A stretch of 64,000 nucleotides of DNA from Papaver somniferum (Eukaryota > Streptophyta > Magnoliopsida > Ranunculales > Papaveraceae), in assembly GCF_003573695.1 (NCBI RefSeq), contig NC_039359.1, positions 78,506,783 to 78,570,782 on the forward strand, read 5' to 3'. Below the pieces are notes generated by a model, which did not search any database, was not told the origin of the DNA, and saw only the letters and a program-made list of their open reading frames with translations. Numbering within the stretch: position 1 is the stretch's first letter; every line of letters starts with the position of its first letter. The position numbers and the translations under genes are program-made. Positions 57,911 to 64,000 of this stretch are shown here, piece after piece.

Positions 57911-59022
57911 ATGATAATTATATTTAATTCTTTTTGACTACTTGCACTTTTTATTAATCGTTTTATGATTTTTCTTAATTTATGGTCATTTCATTTGATG
58001 GTTTATGCTTGGTAATAGTGCTTTTGATATGCCATACTTTCGACAGTTAATCTTCTAAAAATCTACCTTGGCAAGAATGAGAGTCCTTATTATTTGAGCT
58101 ATAACTATTTGGAATAAATATATGAATCCTGTGAATGATTAATGGTGGAATCCTGAGTCCCAATGTCTCTTGATCCTGTGACAAATTTTGTATATATTTT
58201 TGTTTTAAAAATATTTTCTAGTCCGAGCAACGAATTCTTATTTACCGCAAAATTAATACTACAATAAAGAAATGGCGCCGCCGACGCGGACTTGTATATA
58301 GATTTTTTTTTATTTTTTTTTAGGTTTATTAACCATGCCATCGGATTCTTAAATTTCAGTAACCTAATCTTTAAAACTAAGTCATATTACTTTAATTAAA
58401 TAAACATTTACCAGTGTTCATTTATTTTCTAATAGAAATCTGTCAGTACGGCCACATCCAAACCGCTCATCAGTCCACATGCAAATGTCAAACCCGACGG
58501 ATAATGGATTGGACGTGGATAGACGTCTTAAGTCCATCACTGATAAGGATTTGACGCGGGTGATACCGAATCTGCATCCACCCATCTATTTCTCACCACT
58601 AAAAACGATTTAGGCCCAACAAAAATGGTAAAATGCAATTTTAGGTCTCTTACCTTAGCTCAACCCACCCAGGGTAGGTTTGGCTTTACGTCGGCTTCTG
58701 ATCAGTATCTCCGGGGAAATCTAAACAGTAAAGACCGAGAAATTAAACCATGACGTTGTTTTATTGCATTCATTTGTTTTTATAATAAATGAAAAGCATG
58801 TCAACCTTAGGTGAAAGCTAATGCAAAGAAAGATCTTTGTTTTTGAAATTATAAGGTGGTTCAACGAAAATGAAGAAACCATTGTACGAAACATTATTCT
58901 CATCATAAGTTATAGTTCAAAAGTTTGGGTTCAAACATTTCAAATGACAGAAACTGACATGGTTGTACTAATCATTGATAAATTCAAAAAGCATTTTTTT
59001 TTCCGAAAAGGTTGGAGAAACC
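57911..59022. other. Intergenic, counterpart of 9849-10960
   Basis: No gene recognised; same small conserved frame on plus near 58821 as in copy A. Confidence 0.4.
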
Positions 59023-59652
59023 TCATCCATAGAATAAATTATCTGCTACCTCATTATAGTGAGGAAAAGAGTTGATTACAGTTGCATTCCAAAATTGGAA
59101 ATCCAGTTTGTTTAGAAGTGTTATAAGATTTTCCCATGTCCATTATTTGGTTATAGCAAATCTATCACAATAAGTTGGAATATAAGCTTCTTGAGATATT
59201 ACAAATCTATTTTTCAATATAAAACCTTGCTCTTTAAAGTTTATGCAATTATTAGGGTTTGAGTCAAAGTCTTCACTAATCTTGAATCTCTGTTCTCTAG
59301 CTTTCGCGTACATTCCCGCCAACAACCTGAGAATAGGTTCAGAGTCACATTAGAAAATGACATTGTGACCACTCAACTGAGTTTCCCATTGAAAAGCTGC
59401 TTCAACTCCCTTTACTTCTATCTCTTCTCTAGTTCTACAATCAGCATGGAATCCCCAAGCTTCTAAAGAGATACTTGTAAAGTTATGTAGTGTCAGACGC
59501 ACACTAAAAGTAGAAGTAGGGTTCAACATCATCATTGATATTGAAATGTCTATGATCACTGACATGAATTCAAAAACACTTGATTTGTTGGGTTGTCGAT
59601 TTTGCCTTATCTCCAAGAACTCTTGAAAAGAAATGTGAAGATGATGTAGCAA
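59023..59652 (-). pseudogene. RNase H-like (RVT_3 type) frame, copy C, two stops
   Basis: Counterpart of 10961-11590. A CAA codon has become TAA right before the catalytic CDSEP block (59350-59352) and a Tyr codon has become TAA before the WTWENL block (about 59140). Both are single-base changes, and copy A is open at both places. Confidence 0.75.
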
Positions 59653-60142
59653 GTGGTTAGGAGGAGCTTTTAAAAGCTACAAAAACATAAGTTGTGGTCT
59701 CACCTAAGTTTAATGATTGATTTATCTTTTTTATCCCTATTTTATTTTATAAATGACAAAAGTTACCCTTAAATTTATATTCAATCACTATTTCTTATAC
59801 TGCATTCTTTAAATATTGTTACTTTTTTTCAAACTATTTTATATACCATTTCATTTAATTTATCAACAGTAAAAATAAAACAAATATTAAATAATTATTT
59901 AATTTTAGTTTCATTGAATATATATATATATATATATTAAGTAAAATATTTTTTTAATAATCATAATAATAGTGGTAGTTAGTATGAACATTATAATATT
60001 ATAAGTACAAATATTAATTATTTTTAAACTCAATAAAATTGAATAAAACTGCCATCAGAGATATGTCTGTTTTTGTCATTTTCTACAACAACAATGGTTG
60101 ATCTGAAATTTTTACCAAACACACTTTTATTGTTTTTTTAAT

Positions 60143-62501
60143 GATAATTAATAGGGGAAAACCACTTTTACTAAAGGGAAAGCTGACTTTTGTCCAACTT
60201 ATTTGACTTTGTGTAGATTTAGAATTATGCTTTCTCGTAATAATTGCTTTTGGATTTTGATTTCCTGTATAACCTTAACCGATCTATATATACAATCTGT
60301 AAACCCTAACAATATCAAATACGTTCAATTGTTCAAAGTCTATCATCTTAAACCCAAGATACCAAAGACGAGTTGAAGAAATGATCTTAATTATACTAAA
60401 TCTGCAACACACGGAGATGGAGAGATGATTAATAGCTCAAAGTGAAAATATATAATAACTTGTTAACCAGTATATATAGTTTTCGATTTTTCATGATCGC
60501 AACTAGAATGATTTCTATTAACTTACTTCTTTAATTATTTTTGTTTGCATATCCAATGATTTTTTACAGGAAATGGGCTATATAGCCAAAAACACAAGTT
60601 TTTTGGGCCATATGCACTGGTAGAAGTTTCGTCTGGGTCAAATGGACAGTTCAACTTTTTAATTGAAACTGACCCAATTACCCTTTTGTAACTGCACGTT
60701 CTCCGTCTCCTCAACAAAACCACGTTCTCCTTCTCTCTTCAGATGAAAACCGCCAACATCCTTCTTCTTCATCTTCTCACAAACTAGAAGAGGAACAAAT
60801 TCGTCCACTGTTTCCCTAAACCAAAAACCATCAGAAATCGATTTCCTCCACCGTCTCCGAAACCCAAAATTGGTTTGCATCTGTGTATATTGCATTGAAA
60901 ATAAGATTACTAAACCCTAGAAAACATGATTCGAGACAAACCCAAATAATGTCACATAATCAACTAAACCCTGGATATTCCAAATCAACAACTAAAATCA
61001 AAAATTAACAAAGATTAATCTTCAAATTCATAAAAAATCATCAACAACTAAAAATTACTTCAAAATCGACAGAGAAACTTCAATTGGACAAAAACCAAAT
61101 CAAAATTATTTCAATTGAAATTTACCGTTCGACGCTATTAGATGAAACTTCGATTCAACAGTTGAAACTTCAATTGAAACTTCGATTCAACAAACTATTC
61201 AACAATCATTAATCACCATGATTGATCAACCAGATCTCAAAAAGACACGAGCTCTGAAACTTTGATCGAATTCTGCAGGTGAGGAATAAACGAGCTCTGC
61301 CAGGAAGGGGAGGTTTTGAAAAGGGAAATGAATTCTCTTTGAAAAGAAGAGTTTAGAAGGTTAGGGGTATTTTAGGTAAGACATATTTTTTTATTTTAAT
61401 TTTCCTGGGCCAAATATCCAAATTGGCTATATAAACAGTATATTCTGATGTTTGGCTATATAAACAGTATCAAAAGCTAAGAATCTATTTCACCCAGGAA
61501 TTTTGTGTTTTGGTCTTTTTGACCAATTTTGTGGATTTTTTACTCATATATATAACTTTTTATGTTGCTCCAGTTGGAGATGATATATGCAATGAGTGTC
61601 CATCCCGATCTATTTTGGACTTAACTGAACTCACCTCTAACATATATGATCACTTATATGATTAGATGTTCGAGTCCACCCGATCACCTCTAACATATAT
61701 GAGTGTCCACACGACCTATTTTATTTTTGTTATTTTATGTGATTAGATATTCGAGTCCGTAGAGGAAGTTCGTGATTGCAACACCAGAAACAGGAAGTGT
61801 TGTCCCGACATCCCTATACAAGAAGAAAACTATAGTTTATGAAGCAATATGGAATCAAGCTAATATTCCTTATTGTTTGTGTGTTAATTACAAATGATTT
61901 AAGAATTTCAAATAATGGAGGTTCAACCATTACAGTTTGAGATAGGTTATGTTGATGTATAGGCAATCTAGATAAGCTCTTGGAGTTTGGTTCTTCACGA
62001 GGCTTAGAGTTTCCATCTCAAAAGTCTAATCGTAAAATAATGTTTAGCGATCTTACAAAAAATCACGATGATTTAATTATAGAAGATGTTGATGAGTATG
62101 CTAATTGACAATTGGCAATGGTCACTCATTGCGGTCAGCAAGTTGCTCCTGGTTTATTAGATCTCACAAGTTGTTAGTTTTCACAAATTGTGTCTTCTTT
62201 TGTTGGTACTCTTTGTATTCTTAGAAACTTCTTTGGTTTAGTTGATTTTTGTTTTTCTGGGCTTTTCGCTCTTTGTCAGTTGTATCCGCATGCACACGGG
62301 TTGTGTGCTTTTTAATCCATTCTTTTTGATCGATCAAAAAAAAAAGATATCGGGTAAGGTATTTGGGAAATCGAACTGCAAAATGTTTTTTGTTTGCGAA
62401 AGCTAATTATTAAATTCACCCCATATTAACCCGAAGTCAACAAGACCAGACCACAGTCAGCTTTCCGTCTAGTAAAAGTGGCTTTCTCCCTATTAATTAT
62501 C
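60143..62501. mobile_element. Nested TIR element, copy C, itself interrupted
   Basis: Counterpart of 12877-14256, with the same inverted ends and the same TTTTTAAT flanks. It is longer because of the insertion at 60568-61533. The 43-codon open stretch is near 61977-62110, with a few substitutions. Confidence 0.75.
60568..61533. mobile_element. 966-bp insertion with 10-bp TSD, possible non-autonomous MULE
   Basis: Flanked by GATTTTTTAC (60558-60567 and 61534-61543). Copy A has the single site GACTTTTTAC (about 13288), so this is an insertion in C. Ends share only a weak inverted block (CCAAAAACACAA near the left end; CCAAAACACAAA on the complement of the right). Target length of 9-10 bp suggests Mutator-like origin. 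A 78-codon minus frame at 60659-60895 and CT-rich sequence (60710-60850) look like a 5' region or first exon captured from a gene (ATG near 60895 then Phe/Arg-rich), product unknown. Confidence 0.65.
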
Positions 62502-62666
62502 TTTTTAATCAGCTTCAATTTTAATTAATATTTTACCAAACGTCTAACTGTTTTTTTTTCTCACAGCACAGCACAACACAGCAAAAAAATGCTTTTACAA
62601 AAGCTGCAGCAATACCAAACTAAGCATAAGGATACACACAAAAAACCCCAAAAAGCAAACATACTG

Positions 62667-62703
62667 ATCTATATTCCTTTCAGAAAAAAAAAGGAATATA
62701 GAT
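62667..62703. repeat. Perfect 14-bp inverted repeat at start of C-specific block
   Basis: ATCTATATTCCTTT and its exact complement separated by 9 bases. It marks the point where C leaves homology with A. Confidence 0.7.
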
Positions 62704-63455
62704 TTCTGACCTTCAATTTTAATCAGTATACTTAACCCTAAGCTGCAGCATATACACAAACTATCAAATGAGTCGTTAGATCAGTCGATTTCTGACCGCC
62801 AGATGAATTTTGTAGGTCACATACTAACAAACCCCAAACGCTGTTAAATACAAACGCTATTAAATATAATTGTTTATTATTAATGTTAATTATTTAGTTA
62901 ATGGAAGGTTAAGTCAACCGTCTGACTTGACAGTCTCTCACGAGTCTAGGTACCAATGCGGAATATTTCAAATATTGGGTATCAAAATTAGGTGTTGGAC
63001 ATTTACTGGGTACCAAACGTTAAATATACCCCTTAGATTTTTGAAAATGTTTTGAAAATTTATTTCACAAATGCACTTTCATATAAACGAGATTTCGTAA
63101 AACCAACCGGAATTTTCTGACACTATTCGATTGTTATGCATATAATTTGACTGGGGCATTATATAATTAAGAAACTAAAAAATAATCCTAAAAATACAAA
63201 GCATTGTTTAACTACAATTACAAGAACATATGTAGTATTTAATAATGTGAAAACAAAAAGTATCACATGAATGATAATATTTTATATATTTAAATATAAA
63301 AGATAACGCATAGATTACTTATAAGAAATATGAAATTTTAAAAGACTTATATCGCGTAAAATGTTTTTTGCGTTACCCTACAAGCTTGTCATTATTGTTG
63401 TATGAATTGCAAACTTAAGACTCTGGCGCTGATCATATCACTATATAGGAGTACC
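62704..63455. other. C-specific block of unknown origin
   Basis: About 0.75 kb absent from copy A, where the flanking sequences are directly joined (near 14423). Very AT-rich in its second half (63170-63360). No frame with a family signature; the 61-codon frame at 62870-63055 is not convincing. Confidence 0.5.
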
Positions 63456-63862
63456 TTCATCTATTAAATCTATCCCATAGACATCCACCTTCGATGGGGA
63501 TATAAGTCATGAGGTGGTATTGTCATTTGTCATTTTGAAACCAAATACATGTAATATCAATATATTTGTTTACTAAATCTTTATTGTTAAACAAATCTTT
63601 ACAATTAAGCTTTTTAAGAGAACCCAACTTAATTGGGAGAAAAAAAAAAATTAGCACCCCCTTTGCATGGTTCACAGTTCCCACATCTTGCCGAAAATGT
63701 GTTCCCATGCAAAAGGAAAAAGAATAAAAAATAATCGGGGTGGAATAAGGATCGGATAATTACAGTGTACCGATCAAATATCCGTTAGATTAGTCTAGAT
63801 AGGTATGTTCTTGGTTTTAATCTTGTTATATATGCAACTCCGTCTTCATAGTAAAACTTACT

Positions 63863-64000
63863 TCATGGACATGTACCACCAGATCTTCCAGAAAGGTTAG
63901 TACATGAAGATGGTGTATCAGGATTCGGAACTGCTCTTTGTAAAGACTGCTGATGAATTACAAGCTCAATCCTGTTTTTATTTTCAACCTCCGTTTTCTT
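63863..64000 (-). CDS. CTNIP/SCREW-type peptide precursor, C-terminal part, cut by window end
   Basis: The last 45 codons of the gene homologous to 14920-15414, ending VPNPDTPSSCTNLSGRSG then a Gly-Thr-Cys-Pro end and stop. It differs from the intact copy by Ser to Gly between the two Cys. The rest, including the signal peptide and first motif, lies beyond base 64000, so completeness cannot be judged. The same hairpin box follows the gene (about 63664-63715). Confidence 0.8.
   Translation of the reverse strand, partial: KKTEVENKNRIELVIHQQSLQRAVPNPDTPSSCTNLSGRSGGTCP

Larger units (their letters stand above)
59661..62626. mobile_element. PIF/Harbinger-like MITE, copy C, left end deleted
   Basis: The right terminus (ATACCAAACTAAGCA, then TAA at 62627-62629) is present, but the left TIR was lost with the 798-bp deletion at 59660. 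It holds a nested TIR element, which in turn holds the 966-bp insertion. Confidence 0.72.
48335..64000. repeat. Large direct duplication, copy C
   Basis: This is the second copy of the segment at 1-15057. It differs by private events: an 18-bp deletion in the Copia integrase near 50372, loss of about 798 bp at 59660 (A 11599-12396 missing, with 2-bp AG microhomology), a 966-bp insertion at 60568-61533, and replacement or insertion of about 0.8 kb near 62.67-63.45 kb. Private insertions and deletions make it unlikely to be a simple assembly echo, though a divergent haplotype remains possible. The copy runs off the window end inside a CTNIP-type gene. Confidence 0.9.

Overview
The window is nuclear DNA of a eudicot plant. 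It is AT-rich, genes have introns with GT/AG borders, retrotransposons are nested, a plant-type initiator tRNA-Met is present, and so is an intact single-exon nicotianamine synthase (NAS). I cannot name the species from the sequence. Host genes are few: NAS (34.0-34.9 kb, +), tRNA-iMet (35.9-36.0 kb, -), a dead BMS1-like gene (36.3-38.4 kb, -), an unrecognised multi-exon gene-like stretch present twice (5.8-7.5 and 54.1-55.6 kb, -), and a small family of secreted peptide precursors that I assign to the CTNIP/SCREW phytocytokine family. The peptide family has one intact two-motif gene (14920-15414, -), one frameshifted paralogue (31372-31853, -), one copy cut by the window end (63863-64000, -), and one locus where the gene has been cleanly deleted (scar near 25441).

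Layout. Positions 1-15057 and 48335-64000 are two direct copies of one segment (call them A and C), about 48.3-48.9 kb apart and a few percent different. Inside and beyond A there is an older tandem duplication of about 7 kb: 11990-23940 (A) and 23939 onward (B), with its junction inside a Copia element. Transposons date these events. Copia III (17536-23136, TSD CTAAC) and a nested TIR element (12877-14256, TSD TTTTTAAT) sit in A while B keeps both empty sites. The TIR element is shared with C, so it predates the A/C duplication. C then gained a 966-bp element (60568-61533, 10-bp TSD) and a roughly 0.8-kb insertion near 62.67-63.45 kb, and lost about 0.8 kb near 59.66 kb.

Mobile elements. Three Copia families all lie on the minus strand: I (46301-51963 complete with TSD GGTTT but lacking gag; A copy cut by the window start), II (26529-30552, with a truncated copy at 23175-23940) and III (17536-23136). 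Two copies of a solo LTR have the TSD CGCAT (8472-9843 and 56536-57905). There is a PIF/Harbinger-like MITE with TSD TAA, a hAT-like MITE with an 8-bp TSD (35277-35858), and a large Mutator-like element (about 39.7-46.2 kb) carrying a broken MuDR-type transposase and a captured ULP1-like (C48) peptidase gene, with repeated TGCATAA palindromes in its non-coding parts.

NAS makes the metal chelator nicotianamine and is unrelated in pathway to the peptide genes. The peptide genes form a rapidly evolving local cluster: duplication, internal motif doubling, a frameshift and a deletion are all visible in one 64-kb window.
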